Part shown: piece after piece, positions 56,101 through 59,194 of the stretch
How the letters are laid out: the number at the start of each line of letters is the position of its first letter
Position numbering within the stretch: the first letter of the stretch is position 1
Assembly (NCBI GenBank): GCA_907165275.2
Contig: OU015655.1
Span: forward strand, 8,754,501-8,818,500
Length of the DNA: 64,000 nt
Direction of reading: 5' to 3'
Source of the DNA: Zygaena filipendulae
Taxonomy: Eukaryota; Arthropoda; Insecta; Lepidoptera; Zygaenidae
The notes under the pieces: generated by a model
The model's input: the letters and a program-made list of their open reading frames with translations, nothing else
What the model was told of the DNA's origin: nothing
Database searches by the model: none
Made by a program: the position numbers and the translations under genes

Positions 56101-57607
56101 GATGGTCTGATTAATCATTATAATAATAATTTTAAATGCTCATTTTGCGTATTATTATGAGTATTTAAAATCTATACTAATATTATAAAGCTGAAGAGTT
56201 TGTGATGTTTCCTGTTGATTTGTTCCTTATTTCAGGGAATTCTAGCATTATGTTATGGCAATATTGTCATTTAGTATGTACCCCTAAAAATTGTTAATGG
56301 ACTTGTGGGTATAAATACTAGTGTTAAGACAGGCGCATTATTGCAGTTACTCTGCTCGACCTAATTGATTGTACACTATTTCTTTACTGATATTATAAAT
56401 GCAAAAGTGAGTTTGTTTGTTACGTTTTCATGCTTTAACGACTCAACTAATCATAATGAAAATTTGCATACATGTTGTCAGAGGTACCGAGAAGGACATA
56501 AGATACTTTTTGTACAGAAATTCCAGCGGGAACTTTGAATTACCGCAGGGAACAACTAGTAAAAATATAGTTATCTCAAGGAGTTAATTTCTTTACAAGT
56601 TTATTCTGTTGAACGTGATTATCTCAGGAACAACAGGTTCAAATAAAAAAAGACACAAGTTGGATAGTCCATTTATCAAGGAAGGCTATAAAACATCACA
56701 CTATGAGCAATAGTAGCAGAGCAGCAAATTAATGCAGGTAAAACGGCAGGGCACAGTTAGTCATAAGATATTCACAATAAATTAAGCCTATGTAGAGAAT
56801 GATATTTACCTTACCTGGTGCAATGATAATAAGATTACAACATTATTAAAATGCAGGTAATTTAAAAAAAGGTTGTAAGGTTTAAGTTTAAACAAATTGC
56901 CATTAGACATACACAAAACAGCCTTTCAGCGTGATGTGATATGGCATTACTTTTCTAGTCAGGTGATCTCACTCTCAAACATTACTATCACTCAAACATT
57001 ACTCGACACATTCTAAAGGAAAATGGACTTTGTGTAGTGGTCATACTCTTCAAAATCATTAACAGTCTGAGATATTACAGTGTGATAGTGTGATGATTGT
57101 TTCTCTCGCATAATGGTTGATGTCACATCACCTTGCGGAATGATATCACTCAAGTAATATTACTTACATTACTTACACAACTCTAATGGCCATAAAGATT
57201 ATAAGAATTAGGATGGTCTGATTAATCATTATAAATTATAATAATAATATGTAATGGTTATTTTGCAATCATTGTGAGTAAATAAATATAAGAAAATTAG
57301 AAATTTTATAAGAATGCAGAGAACAAAGAATGACTTACTCAACCCATTTTAATATTAACCTTACCTGGTGCAGTGCAGTGAGACCATCAGTGTTTGCAGT
57401 GTTTATGTCAGCGCCCAATTTAAGCAGACGCTGGACCTCTTTCTTTTCTCCAGACGTGCAGGCCGACAGGAAGACGACACTTGGCGAAAATTTGATTCGA
57501 GAAGCAGTTTTGGGTGATGGAGAATGTTTGTTCGTGTCGGATTCTTCCCATCTTTTCAGTTGTTCGGCCCTCTTGAACAGCGCCGACGACGACCTCGTAT
57601 CCGTCAT
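5099..57607 (-). CDS. Mbs: Myosin phosphatase targeting subunit (MYPT/PPP1R12), whole gene
   Basis: MYPT binds the PP1 catalytic subunit and directs it to phosphorylated myosin regulatory light chain; Rho kinase inhibits the complex. The coding sequence is split over 19 exons (separate entries), all with GT-AG junctions and matching phases. Joined, they give about 858 residues with tail exon 17a or 854 with 17b, against roughly 1000 in vertebrate MYPT1. Domain order matches the family: MyPhoNE motif RAEQLKRW (13-20), PP1-docking RIKF (37-40), ankyrin repeats (about 45-270), a low-complexity centre, RRSTQGVTL (Thr about 545), KRRSTGV (Thr about 718), coiled coil (about 747-826) and leucine zipper. 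The 5'UTR and promoter are not resolved; an AG at 57612-57613 just before the ATG could be the acceptor of a 5'UTR intron. Identification is by motif recognition; exon usage is inferred. Confidence 0.95.
6085..6190. repeat. GC hairpin GGGGGCACGGCAGTGCCCCC with flanking repeat
   Basis: The 20-base perfect hairpin at about 6100-6119 sits in AT-rich DNA and is followed by GAGCCAGCGAAGCGCAAGGG. It is probably part of a dispersed element; the boundaries are unclear. Confidence 0.4.
6516..6952. mobile_element. Foldback element with arms of about 170 bp
   Basis: The left arm (6516-6690) begins ATCCCAACAAAAACATTTTC; the right arm (about 6783-6952) is its reverse complement, ending GAAAATGTTTTTGTTGGGAT. 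The spacer is about 90 bp and there is no ORF. The termini resemble those of the elements at 7083 and 29250. It lies in intron 17 between the two alternative tails. Confidence 0.75.
7083..7605. mobile_element. Foldback element with arms of about 60 bp
   Basis: ATTCCATCAAAAACACAAAT on the left mirrors ATTAATGTTTTTGATGGGAT on the right. The inner part shares GTCGGCGAAGTC with the element at 29250, so they form one family. The spacer contains no domain I recognise. Confidence 0.7.
8456..8765 (+). mobile_element. CTAGT-family copy, 3' truncated
   Basis: Contains GAACGGATTTTCATGAGATT, a GTACCCCTACAGAGG box and a degenerate CCCCACGGGAACTCC core. It lies in the region downstream of exon 17a. Confidence 0.55.
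8963..9061 (-). CDS. Mbs: MYPT exon 17a: leucine-zipper tail A, with stop
   Basis: This exon has 33 codons including TAG, with acceptor ttgtag. It encodes [16 protein letters not shown], then [13 protein letters not shown] and a stop. This is a full MYPT leucine-zipper tail, which in MYPT1 contacts PKG Ialpha. The TAG stop is followed at once by gtaact, a good donor, so the exon may be either terminal or a cassette whose stop sits at its last codon. It is homologous to exon 17b (about 14 of 25 aligned residues identical). Confidence 0.92.
   Translation of the reverse strand, partial: QLQKLKAENERLRAENRALTRVVSKLTNSAAK
9336..9419 (-). CDS. Mbs: MYPT exon 16: coiled coil
   Basis: The exon has 28 codons, symmetric (0-0), with acceptor tttacag and strong donor gtaagg. 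It encodes [18 protein letters not shown], nearly identical to the MYPT1 segment before the leucine zipper ([18 protein letters not shown]). It can splice in frame to either exon 17a or exon 17b. Confidence 0.95.
9731..9842. repeat. 56-bp exact tandem duplication
   Basis: The unit ATAAATATATTCGCAAAGCA... occurs twice in a row with no visible mismatch (9731-9786, 9787-9842). Perfect identity implies a recent event. It is in intron 15. Confidence 0.85.
10006..10375 (+). mobile_element. CTAGT-family copy, full 3' end
   Basis: Starts ATTATAAATGCGAAAG and ends GCGGGGGACAGCTAGT. A second head segment at about 10200 (ctgtctgtctgtccc) suggests two nested units. Confidence 0.6.
10623..10778 (-). CDS. 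Mbs: MYPT exon 15: coiled coil
   Basis: The exon has 52 codons, symmetric (0-0), with acceptor tttcag and donor gtacga. It encodes [20 protein letters not shown], then [20 protein letters not shown]. Heptad-like Leu/Ala spacing and charge pattern fit the C-terminal coiled coil of MYPT1 (FKKLYEQILAENEKLKAQL). The codon use is very GC-rich. Confidence 0.93.
10867..11294. mobile_element. Foldback element with arms of about 85-100 bp
   Basis: The left arm (10867-10950) carries CACAACACACAGATCTATTT and ACCAAGCAAACATGGTA; the right arm (11190-11292) carries their inverse (TACCACGTTTGCTTGG, GATCAAGTAGATTTGTGTGT). A lone piece of one arm recurs at 54572-54612. Confidence 0.7.
11296..11460 (-). mobile_element. 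CTAGT-family copy, diverged
   Basis: Begins actagcggtgccccac on the plus strand and carries the TCAAATCGGTCCAGACATTC box. It abuts the foldback element ending at about 11294. Confidence 0.55.
11555..11838 (+). mobile_element. CTAGT-family, two joined 3' ends
   Basis: One unit ends GGGGAACAGCTAAT at about 11729. A second, shortened unit ends GGGGGACAGCTAGT at about 11838. Confidence 0.6.
12330..12495 (+). mobile_element. CTAGT-family copy, short
   Basis: Variant carrying TGGACCGATTTTAACGGGAC and the AGATAGCTGATGTTA box; it ends GCAGGGCACGACTAGT. Confidence 0.55.
13028..13207 (-). mobile_element. CTAGT-family copy next to the nested gene
   Basis: Begins cccgcggtttcacccgcg. It shares GAAATTGGTCCAGCCGTTCA and CGTGATGCCGTGACCAAGAG with the copy at 19690-19775, so these two belong to one subfamily. 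Confidence 0.6.
13282..13287 (-). terminator. Poly(A) signal of the nested gene
   Basis: AATAAA on the minus strand, about 125 nt after the TAA stop of the 200-aa ORF. The position is right for a short 3'UTR and supports an independent transcript. Confidence 0.5.
13412..14014 (-). CDS. Nested single-exon gene, 200-aa protein of unknown function
   Basis: This is the longest uninterrupted ORF in the window, inside MYPT intron 14 on the same strand. It starts [20 protein letters not shown]; the second Met (14002) is an alternative start. Residues about 25-95 are rich in Ser, Tyr, Asn and Gly (repeated SYS/PYS/SNS units). The middle is Pro/Val/Ala-rich ([20 protein letters not shown]). The end is basic then Ser/Leu-rich ([19 protein letters not shown] to [10 protein letters not shown]). 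There is no signal peptide or membrane segment, and the protein looks disordered. GC-rich third positions mark it as real coding sequence. It could instead be an alternative exon of the host gene with its own stop. I do not recognise the family. Confidence 0.7.
   Translation of the reverse strand: MWSEMSRKQDTRYMPSRPRSLVSHYGSSPSMLGSMLGTSQYSPYSNSYTNSYSPSSHRNYNPYSAGFGRSSNLGIYGGTSSGYGGVYLSGASLGSLNLMTPVFKKFDKKLLASQKNFKPKLVPPAKVQEAPAPVAVEVPLVPPVPPVRKSKLQRSLNKERSQSLTSLVDAMEPLNSRYLSLDSLASDGYCVRFSTNHYHS
14086..14109 (-). promoter_or_regulatory. Possible core promoter of the nested gene
   Basis: On the minus strand TATAAA (14104-14109) is followed by TCAGTA (14086-14091), which resembles an arthropod initiator. 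The spacing (about 18 bp) is shorter than usual. The ATG is about 75 nt downstream. Weak evidence. Confidence 0.3.
14110..16320. other. Part of MYPT intron 14 upstream of the nested gene
   Basis: Apart from the putative promoter, nothing recognisable. Its first part could hold regulatory sites for the nested gene. Confidence 0.45.
16326..16495 (-). mobile_element. CTAGT-family copy
   Basis: Intact ACTAGCTGTGCCCCGCGG end on the plus strand; the body resembles the copy at 11296. Confidence 0.6.
16845..17212 (-). mobile_element. tRNA-derived SINE with poly(A) tail
   Basis: On the minus strand it starts GATGATAGCTCAGTGGTTAG, a tRNA-like A box, followed about 40 nt later by GTAGGTTTAAACCCT as a B box, then GTCGGTGAAGGAAAACATCG. 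The body includes GGCGGTGGTAATCACTTAAC and the element ends in A-rich sequence (about 16845-16860). This is RNA-polymerase-III-type SINE structure and resembles known lepidopteran SINEs. The ORFs on both strands here are chance. Confidence 0.8.
17250..19620. other. Part of MYPT intron 14
   Basis: AT-rich; no recognisable exon, RNA gene or repeat boundary. Confidence 0.45.
19625..20045 (-). mobile_element. CTAGT-family composite of two or three units
   Basis: A CCAGCCGTTCACACGTGATG unit is followed by a unit starting ACTAGCTGTCCTCCGCGATT and a further piece matching 11555-11730 in the reverse sense. It ends only about 60 bp before exon 14. Confidence 0.6.
20108..20167 (-). CDS. Mbs: MYPT exon 14: short acidic linker exon
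   Basis: The exon has 20 codons, symmetric (0-0), with acceptor ccaaag and donor gttagt. It encodes [20 protein letters not shown]. It sits between the Thr853-type site and the coiled coil and can be skipped without loss of frame. Confidence 0.82.
20671..21190. mobile_element. TIR element next to exon 13
   Basis: Terminal inverted repeats of about 32 bp: CTCATACATACGTAACGATT at the left and its reverse complement at the right (ending CGTTACGTATGTATGAG). Inside, a short plus-strand reading frame ([20 protein letters not shown], about 20920) looks like a coding remnant. I saw no clear target duplication. Non-autonomous. Confidence 0.7.
21320..21477 (-). CDS. Mbs: MYPT exon 13: second inhibitory phosphorylation site
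   Basis: The exon has 158 nt, phase 1 to phase 0, with acceptor aaatag and donor gtgagt. It begins with an acidic Ser-rich stretch ([18 protein letters not shown]) and ends [25 protein letters not shown] corresponds to the MYPT1 Thr853 Rho-kinase site (Thr about 718 here). It lies just upstream of the MITE at 20671-21190. Confidence 0.94.
22138..22280. mobile_element. Short TIR MITE (TATCGCTA...TAGCGATA)
   Basis: About 130 bp between TATCGCTACGGAATATAGGA and TTAGTTTTCTATAGCGATA, with inner inverted GTCATGTTACGTGAT / CATGACGTGACATAAC. Related segments occur at about 21197-21265, 36505-36605 and 38165-38250. Confidence 0.6.
22362..22503 (-). CDS. Mbs: MYPT exon 12
   Basis: The exon has 142 nt, phase 0 to phase 1, with acceptor ccgcag and donor gtacta. 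It encodes [20 protein letters not shown], then [11 protein letters not shown] and a Ser/Thr/Pro-rich end ([12 protein letters not shown]). The region is disordered and family-variable; high GC and clean phase support it. The join to exon 13 gives a D codon followed by [11 protein letters not shown]. Confidence 0.88.
23776..23916 (-). CDS. Mbs: MYPT exon 11b: Ala/Thr-rich probable cassette exon
   Basis: The exon has 141 nt, symmetric (0-0), with acceptor tgctag and an unusual donor gtccat. It encodes a run of Ala/Thr ([16 protein letters not shown]), then [14 protein letters not shown]; joined to exon 12 it reads [16 protein letters not shown], a natural continuation. The DNA is strikingly GC-rich for this locus. 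The exon boundary at the donor is the least certain in the model. Confidence 0.62.
24000..25100. other. Part of MYPT intron 11 with no recognised feature
   Basis: AT-rich; no exon, repeat terminus or RNA gene seen. Confidence 0.5.
25109..25798. mobile_element. Foldback element with ACTCACGA-type ends
   Basis: GACTCACGAGCCGTGGTCCC at the left mirrors GGGACCACGGATCGTGAGT at the right; both arms carry CTGGTGGGTCCA. A segment near 25690 (CTAACTGACGGACTAATTAG) also occurs at about 10481, so a second related insertion is likely there. Confidence 0.65.
26119..26308 (-). CDS. Mbs: MYPT exon 11: first inhibitory phosphorylation site
   Basis: The exon has 190 nt, phase 2 to phase 0, with acceptor tgacag and donor gtatgt. 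It encodes [20 protein letters not shown], then [17 protein letters not shown], which contains the exact RRSTQGVTL motif of MYPT1. The Thr there (vertebrate Thr696; about 545 here) is the Rho-kinase/ZIPK site that makes MYPT inhibit PP1. The preceding Ser fits the PKA/PKG site next to it. A basic-acidic tail ([14 protein letters not shown]) follows. Confidence 0.96.
27444..27542 (-). CDS. Mbs: MYPT exon 10b: probable cassette exon
   Basis: The exon has 99 nt, symmetric (2-2), with acceptor gcgatag and weak donor gtactt. It encodes a Ser/Thr-rich segment ([20 protein letters not shown]), then [12 protein letters not shown]; joined to exon 11 it reads [17 protein letters not shown]-rich third positions stand out against the AT-rich intron. 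Phase match at both ends and coding composition support it. Whether it is always included cannot be told from sequence. Confidence 0.72.
28036..28340 (+). mobile_element. CTAGT-family, two units
   Basis: Starts TTATCACAAATGCGAAAATA. A CCCGCGGCAATTCTG core lies at about 28183, and a second unit ends GGTAAACCGCGAAGCTAGT. Confidence 0.6.
28705..28767 (-). CDS. Mbs: MYPT exon 10: short symmetric exon
   Basis: The exon has 63 nt, symmetric (2-2), with acceptor tgtgcag and donor gtatgc. It encodes [20 protein letters not shown]. Joined to exon 11 it reads [14 protein letters not shown], which parallels the RRSYLTPVRDEES segment of vertebrate MYPT1. This supports both junctions. Confidence 0.87.
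28842..29062 (-). mobile_element. CTAGT-family, near-full copy
   Basis: Plus-strand start ACTAGTTGTGCCCCGCGG, CCCGCGGGAATTCCGGGATA core, and end TTTATAAATATTAGTAAGAT, so both termini are present (about 220 bp). Confidence 0.65.
29250..29780. mobile_element. Foldback element with arms of about 180 bp
   Basis: TCGACTTCGCCGAC on the left mirrors GTCGGCGAAGTCGA on the right, and long matches continue (CATACAACTCGGCTA / TAGCCAAGTTGTATG). Same family as the element at 7083. Confidence 0.75.
30126..30644. mobile_element. MITE with long TIRs inserted at TA
   Basis: The left end CACACCGGCAGAATTAGCGG and the right end CCGCTAATTCTGCCGGTGTG are perfect inverses. Matching continues about 85 bp, then less exactly to about 200 bp. 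TATA flanks both ends, fitting Tc1/mariner-type TA insertion. No ORF. Confidence 0.75.
30850..31195 (+). repeat. Dispersed repeat B, copy 1
   Basis: Shares GTAACACACGGCTGC, CGTGTCTAGATGAACGTTA and ACATTAAATCAAGTTATGGA with 35866-36150, in the same order. This copy lacks the right terminal arm. Confidence 0.6.
31490..31618 (+). mobile_element. CTAGT-family head fragment
   Basis: Carries TAATATTATAAATGTAAAAG through TGTCAGGGGTACAGAGAAGG; the 3' half is missing. The same subfamily occurs at 51188. Confidence 0.6.
32053..32106. repeat. (GT/CA)n microsatellite at the exon 9 donor
   Basis: Interrupted GT repeats on the plus strand, read as CA repeats downstream of the exon 9 donor in the gene's direction. 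They start about 10 nt into the intron. Confidence 0.85.
32113..32274 (-). CDS. Mbs: MYPT exon 9: symmetric exon beside a CA repeat
   Basis: The exon has 162 nt and is symmetric (2-2). It starts [15 protein letters not shown], matching the YQRYRPV segment of MYPT1. It then turns Ser/Pro/Thr-rich ([19 protein letters not shown]) and ends EGVQA plus a split Arg. The donor gtgctt is weak, and a (CA)n-rich tract on the coding strand begins about ten bases beyond it. Confidence 0.88.
33040..33158 (+). mobile_element. LINE 3'-end fragment
   Basis: GAATGCCGCAAGGCATTAAG hairpin, then GTACATACTGTGCAATAAAG and a (AATA)n tail. This is a typical 3' terminus of a lepidopteran LINE; the clade is not determined. 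The upstream 5' limit is unclear. Confidence 0.5.
34256..34455 (-). mobile_element. CTAGT-family copy
   Basis: Begins actagccccccctgcggtt with a partly duplicated CCCCTGCGGTT start; ends tcataatattagtaagat. Confidence 0.6.
34568..34596. repeat. Short (GT)n tract
   Basis: GTGTATATGAGTGTGTGTGT, ahead of the CR1-like fragment in intron 8. Confidence 0.7.
34605..35445 (+). mobile_element. CR1-like LINE 3' fragment
   Basis: Plus-strand reading [20 protein letters not shown], then [14 protein letters not shown] fits the C-terminal reverse-transcriptase region of CR1/jockey-type LINEs, with stop codons in frame. The 3'UTR motif GGGGAGCGAAGTCTCCTGGC and the end AATAAATATTTTGACTTTG fit a CR1-type 3' terminus. 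Confidence 0.65.
35622..35770 (-). mobile_element. CTAGT-family copy, damaged end
   Basis: Has TTTCACCCGCGTGAGTTTCG and GCAGGAAC cores and the CATCAGCTATCTGCCAGGTT box of the 54857 subfamily; the CTAG terminus is degraded. Confidence 0.5.
35866..36212 (+). mobile_element. Dispersed repeat B, copy 2, with inverted ends
   Basis: The first about 60 bp (ACACACGGCTGCTGCGTCG, TTTCTTTGAACTTGGCTGG) are repeated inverted at 36152-36212 (CAGCTAAGTTCAAAGAAAC, GCCGCAGCAGCCGT). A non-autonomous DNA element of about 350 bp. Confidence 0.6.
37221..37643. mobile_element. PIF/Harbinger-like MITE, 423 bp
   Basis: Ends GTGCCTTTTCAGACGTACCG and CGGTACGAGTGAAAAGGCAC are inverted, with further matches in the CCGGTTGCCGGGTACCCGGC arms. 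The element is flanked by TTA on both sides (37218-37220 and 37644-37646), the 3-bp target duplication typical of PIF/Harbinger. It is very GC-rich and CpG-rich for this window. ORFs on both strands have no known domain. Confidence 0.8.
37881..37965 (-). CDS. Mbs: MYPT exon 8
   Basis: The exon has 85 nt, phase 1 to phase 2, with acceptor tttgcag and donor gtgagt. It encodes [20 protein letters not shown] followed by RSFETDK. RRTRSF looks like a basophilic kinase site. Its last two bases (AA) can be completed by exon 9, 10, 10b or 11 without loss of frame. Confidence 0.88.
38555..38722 (-). CDS. Mbs: MYPT exon 7: central low-complexity region
   Basis: The exon has 168 nt, phase 1 to phase 1, with acceptor gcgcag and donor gtaagc. 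It encodes a Lys/Pro/Ser-rich stretch ([17 protein letters not shown]), then [14 protein letters not shown], which resembles the TWRLGLRKTGS segment of vertebrate MYPT1. Low sequence conservation is normal here; the exon is supported by phase and composition. Confidence 0.88.
39220..39391 (-). CDS. Mbs: MYPT exon 6: end of ankyrin domain, basic linker
   Basis: The exon has 172 nt, phase 0 to phase 1 (donor gtaagt). It opens with NQTCLDVVD, matching the last ankyrin helix of MYPT1 (GQTAFDVAD). A strongly basic stretch follows ([14 protein letters not shown]) that could serve as a nuclear localisation signal; this last point is inference. Confidence 0.92.
39677..39832 (-). CDS. Mbs: MYPT exon 5: ankyrin repeats
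   Basis: This exon has 52 codons, symmetric in phase (0-0), with acceptor tttag and donor gtgagt. It continues directly from exon 4 (GYLE then VLKILLEE) and carries the repeat signature [19 protein letters not shown], nearly identical to vertebrate MYPT1, followed by [10 protein letters not shown]. Confidence 0.95.
40233..40381 (-). CDS. Mbs: MYPT exon 4: inter-ankyrin linker and repeat
   Basis: The exon has 149 nt, entering in phase 1 and leaving in phase 0 (donor gttagc). It encodes the linker [20 protein letters not shown], then [15 protein letters not shown], the start of the second ankyrin block. This segment is among the most conserved of the MYPT family, which makes the identification firm. 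Confidence 0.95.
40570..41450 (+). mobile_element. 5'-truncated R1-clade LINE in intron 3
   Basis: The plus-strand frame from about 40715 gives [20 protein letters not shown], then [20 protein letters not shown] and AWAE, the conserved C-terminal zinc-finger region of R1-type non-LTR retrotransposons. The preceding frame is shifted at about 40700-40840. A 3'UTR follows, and the element ends in an A-rich tail at about 41437-41450. It is opposite in strand to the host gene. The internal deletion after GYGCFG compared with related elements is consistent with a dead copy. Confidence 0.75.
41903..42021 (-). CDS. Mbs: MYPT exon 3: ankyrin repeats
   Basis: The exon has 119 nt, entering with one base to complete the Arg codon from exon 2 and leaving in phase 1. 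It encodes [16 protein letters not shown], then [17 protein letters not shown], which corresponds to the acidic helix after the third ankyrin repeat in MYPT1. The donor gtttga is weak, but the join to exon 4 gives the expected KGID segment. Confidence 0.93.
42022..42837 (-). other. MYPT intron 2
   Basis: Besides the CTAGT-family copy at 42655, it holds a degraded minus-strand piece at about 42365-42425. A segment at about 42125-42240 (GAAACGGCTCCAACGATTTT, GGGGCGATCAATCGATC-like) recurs at 44590-44700. Confidence 0.5.
42655..42812 (+). mobile_element. CTAGT-family copy in intron 2
   Basis: Head TTACGCTTTCACG, box GTTGTCAGGGGTACAGAGAG, end GGGTGAAAGCTAGT. It lies 25 bp before exon 2. Confidence 0.6.
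42838..42968 (-). CDS. Mbs: MYPT exon 2: ankyrin repeats
   Basis: The exon has 131 nt and runs from phase 0 to phase 2. Two AGs lie close together at the acceptor. Only the upstream one (exon from 42968) is in phase with exon 1, and it gives [13 protein letters not shown], matching the family motif after TALHQ. The downstream AG would shift the frame. Ankyrin consensus [17 protein letters not shown] is visible. The donor is gtattg. Confidence 0.93.
44722..45968 (+). repeat. Copy 2 of the GGAAGTCGGTT dispersed repeat
   Basis: Its first 309 bp (44722-45030) form a near-perfect palindrome: AAAACCGACTTCC on the left mirrors GGAACTCGGTTTT on the right, with arms of about 130 bp running through the GCTACCACTGATCGGT segment. 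The rest repeats the body of copy 1 and ends at the same TTTGGAAGTCGGTTAAAA terminus, which is itself inverted relative to the left end. This suggests a non-autonomous DNA element; the family is not identified. Confidence 0.75.
46550..46770. repeat. GC-rich inverted repeat with (CCG)n
   Basis: CTACAGTCTCGGCGGC at the left mirrors GCCGTCGCCGAGACTGTGGC at the right, with about eight CCG units beside the right arm. ORFs on both strands are repeat-derived poly-Ala/Arg. Confidence 0.6.
48262..48455 (+). mobile_element. CTAGT-family copy
   Basis: TACTAATATAATATTATCAA head to GCGGAGAATAGCTAGT end, about 194 bp. Confidence 0.6.
49165..49850 (+). mobile_element. CTAGT-family element with an internal tandem array
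   Basis: It starts TATACTAATATTATAAAGAG. The block AATCTCTGGATCTACTGAAC ... AGGAAGCTACAGTGATCCTG ... GGTACTTTTTAT ... GGAACTCCGG then repeats about five times with periods of roughly 110-150 bp. The last block ends in the family core (CCGCGGGTGAAAGCGCGGGG) without CTAGT. Confidence 0.65.
51188..51525 (+). mobile_element. CTAGT-family, two head-to-tail copies
   Basis: The first unit (TACTAATATTATAAATGTGA to GGGGCACAGCTAGT, 51188-51333) is deleted in the middle. The second follows at once (AATATTATAAATGCGAAAGA to GGAAACAGCTAGT). Another AATATTATAAATG then follows, as if a third head inserted at the same AT target. Confidence 0.65.
53165..53230. repeat. GTACGG short-unit repeat
   Basis: Clustered GGTACGG/GGTACGC units with the palindrome CGCCGTACGGCG, in AT-rich intron 1. 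Confidence 0.6.
54242..54420 (-). mobile_element. CTAGT-family copy
   Basis: Starts ACTAGCTGTGCCCCGCG on the plus strand, with TTAAAATCGGTCCAGCCGTT and a CAGACAGACAGA tail. Confidence 0.6.
54538..54570. repeat. (TAA)n microsatellite
   Basis: About ten TAA units, followed directly by the arm fragment shared with the foldback element at 10867. Confidence 0.85.
54680..55045 (-). mobile_element. CTAGT-family, two copies in series
   Basis: One unit starts ACTAGCTGTTATCCGCGG (54684). The next starts ACTAGCTGTACCCCCGG (54857) and shares its body with the copy at 54242, ending in a (CAGA)n tract. Confidence 0.6.
56035..57255 (+). repeat. Duplicated segment, second copy split by an insertion
   Basis: TAAGGTTTAAGTTTAAACAA then CATAAAGATTATAAGAATTA and GGATGGTCTGATTAATCATT are contiguous at 56056-56128. 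The same pieces occur at about 56876-56905 and 57188-57235, separated by about 280 bp bounded by GCCATTAGA and TCTAATGGC. The insert looks like a small TIR element. Confidence 0.65.
56384..56562 (+). mobile_element. CTAGT-family copy
   Basis: TGATATTATAAATGCAAAAG head to CAGGGAACAACTAGT end, about 180 bp; the internal boxes are intact. Confidence 0.6.
57365..57607 (-). CDS. Mbs: MYPT exon 1: start codon, MyPhoNE and PP1-docking motifs
   Basis: This exon has 81 codons and ends in phase 0 at a gtaagg donor. The ATG at 57605-57607 (context AAAATGAC) is preferred over an upstream in-frame GTG. It encodes RAEQLKRW (residues 13-20), the MYPT MyPhoNE motif that packs on PP1, and RIKF (37-40), the RVxF-type docking motif. 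The first ankyrin repeat follows ([13 protein letters not shown] to GLTALHQ). The spacing of the two motifs is as in vertebrate MYPT1. Confidence 0.95.
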
Positions 57608-58059
57608 TTTACCTATTGGCAAATTCACTTGGCATTTATATGGTCCCTAAGAACAATAATGAATACATTGCACTAATGCTCACCGAACCCGTAAGTTTTA
57701 AGCCAAAAAAGGAAACGAAAAACGTTCTTACCAGGGTGATTGATGAGACACTTATCACTCGCAATGAACTATGGAGGGTAGATGAACTCGATTATCCGAT
57801 TACCAACCAACCACTCACGGAATTTTTATAATTGATTGACTTATCCCTACGATTAGTGCCGCTAATAGAATTGTTTCAATATGAATTTACTTTAAATATT
57901 ATTTTAGTCTTTTATCTCACATGTATTTTAATATTTATATGATGCTTAATGTGATGTGAATTTATTTAATGCATAGGTACTAGAAGGAGGTATAACGCAC
58001 TGAGCGAAAATCACTGGTTAAAAGTGTCCACTTTCCTAAATCTCTGAACGAGTCCCTGT

Positions 58060-58215
58060 AATGTAACAGCACCGGAATTGGCGACACTGGAATGCACGAC
58101 CCGAGTTTGTACGACACAGAAATTGTACAAGTAAAATGTAAATTCCGGTGGCGTGCATTCCGGGCTGTACAATCCCGGTACGGTGCGCGTGCGGTGCGCA
58201 TTACGACACCGGAAT
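58060..58215. repeat. GC-rich repeat with CCGGAATT / TTCCGGTG palindromes
   Basis: Contains repeated GTACGACAC and CATTCCGGTGG-type units; a similar segment lies at 59540-59725. It may be promoter-proximal CpG-rich DNA of the MYPT gene, but the repetitive character favours a transposon. Confidence 0.45.
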
Positions 58216-58345
58216 TGGAGATTTTATGACGTCCATTTTCTATTTGGTATTCCGTTTAGAAAGGTTCAATACAATCCAGGCAGTGTTAAGTAATCACCTA
58301 CTATCTCAAAAAATCTAAATATGGCGGACATTCAAATAACACCTA

Positions 58346-58583
58346 CGACCGCACTCAGAGTCGTTCGATTACTTAATATTAAGCAAAGATTTTTTGAAAA
58401 AAATTGCTACAATCAGAGATGTTCATTAAACTAATGTTGGCTGGAATTTAATTAAATGTATCTTAATTAGTCAATACCAATCAACATTAATTTAATTAAC
58501 GTCTCTATCTGCGGCAATTTTGTTTTAAAAATCTTTACTTAAAATTAAGTTAACATTAAAACGACTCTGAGTGCGGCGGTAAG
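58346..58583. mobile_element. Small foldback MITE, 238 bp
   Basis: CTACGACCGCACTCAGAGTC at the left mirrors GACTCTGAGTGCGGCGGTAA at the right; arms of about 100 bp meet near a loop at 58460. Located about 740 bp upstream of the MYPT start codon. Confidence 0.7.
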
Positions 58584-59194
58584 TCTAAATTTAATATTTA
58601 CTAGTGTAATAGGGTAATTGCATGAAATTTATGATAAGAAATTGTGTTAATATTTCAAAAATAGAGCTCAAGAAAAGCTTAATCGTGAAAGATTTATTAA
58701 ATTTTTTAACTAGTGACGTCATTACGCGTTTCGGCTGTAAAGTCAAAAGTAAGAACTTTGAAACGCTCTATTACATTAATTTTTGCATATTTTTTTTCTT
58801 TATCTTGCTTTGTTTAAGTAGGCTTTAAAATAAACCTTTAAAATAAATTGGAAAAATAACTTCAAGCAAGTACCATATCACCCTTTTGCTTATCATAAAT
58901 TTAATGGATTGGTGCATATTGTTATATTCTTTTTTGTACATTTATCGGGATGTCGTGGCTACATGATTAATTCATTCATTCATTCATTGATTCATGAACT
59001 ATCGAATGTCACCATATTTTATCTTTGGCGCATCGCCGGCCGCTGCCGAGGCACGCTCGCTACGCTCACTCTACGCCCTGCTCAAAGTAATGTGAAAATC
59101 GCATAACAATCCGTTCAGTAGATTTGGAGATTATCGTCAACAGACAAACAGACAGACAGACAGAAAAGAATCTTAAAAACTTTTTTATGATTGG

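Larger units (their letters stand above)
42969..57364 (-). other. MYPT intron 1 (14.4 kb)
   Basis: Contains the repeats listed separately. In 42970-44700, 46050-46500, 46800-48250, 49870-51180, 51540-53150, 53250-54230 and 55060-56000 I saw only AT-rich sequence with no exon, RNA gene or clear repeat. 5' introns of this size often hold enhancers, but nothing in the sequence proves it. Confidence 0.6.
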
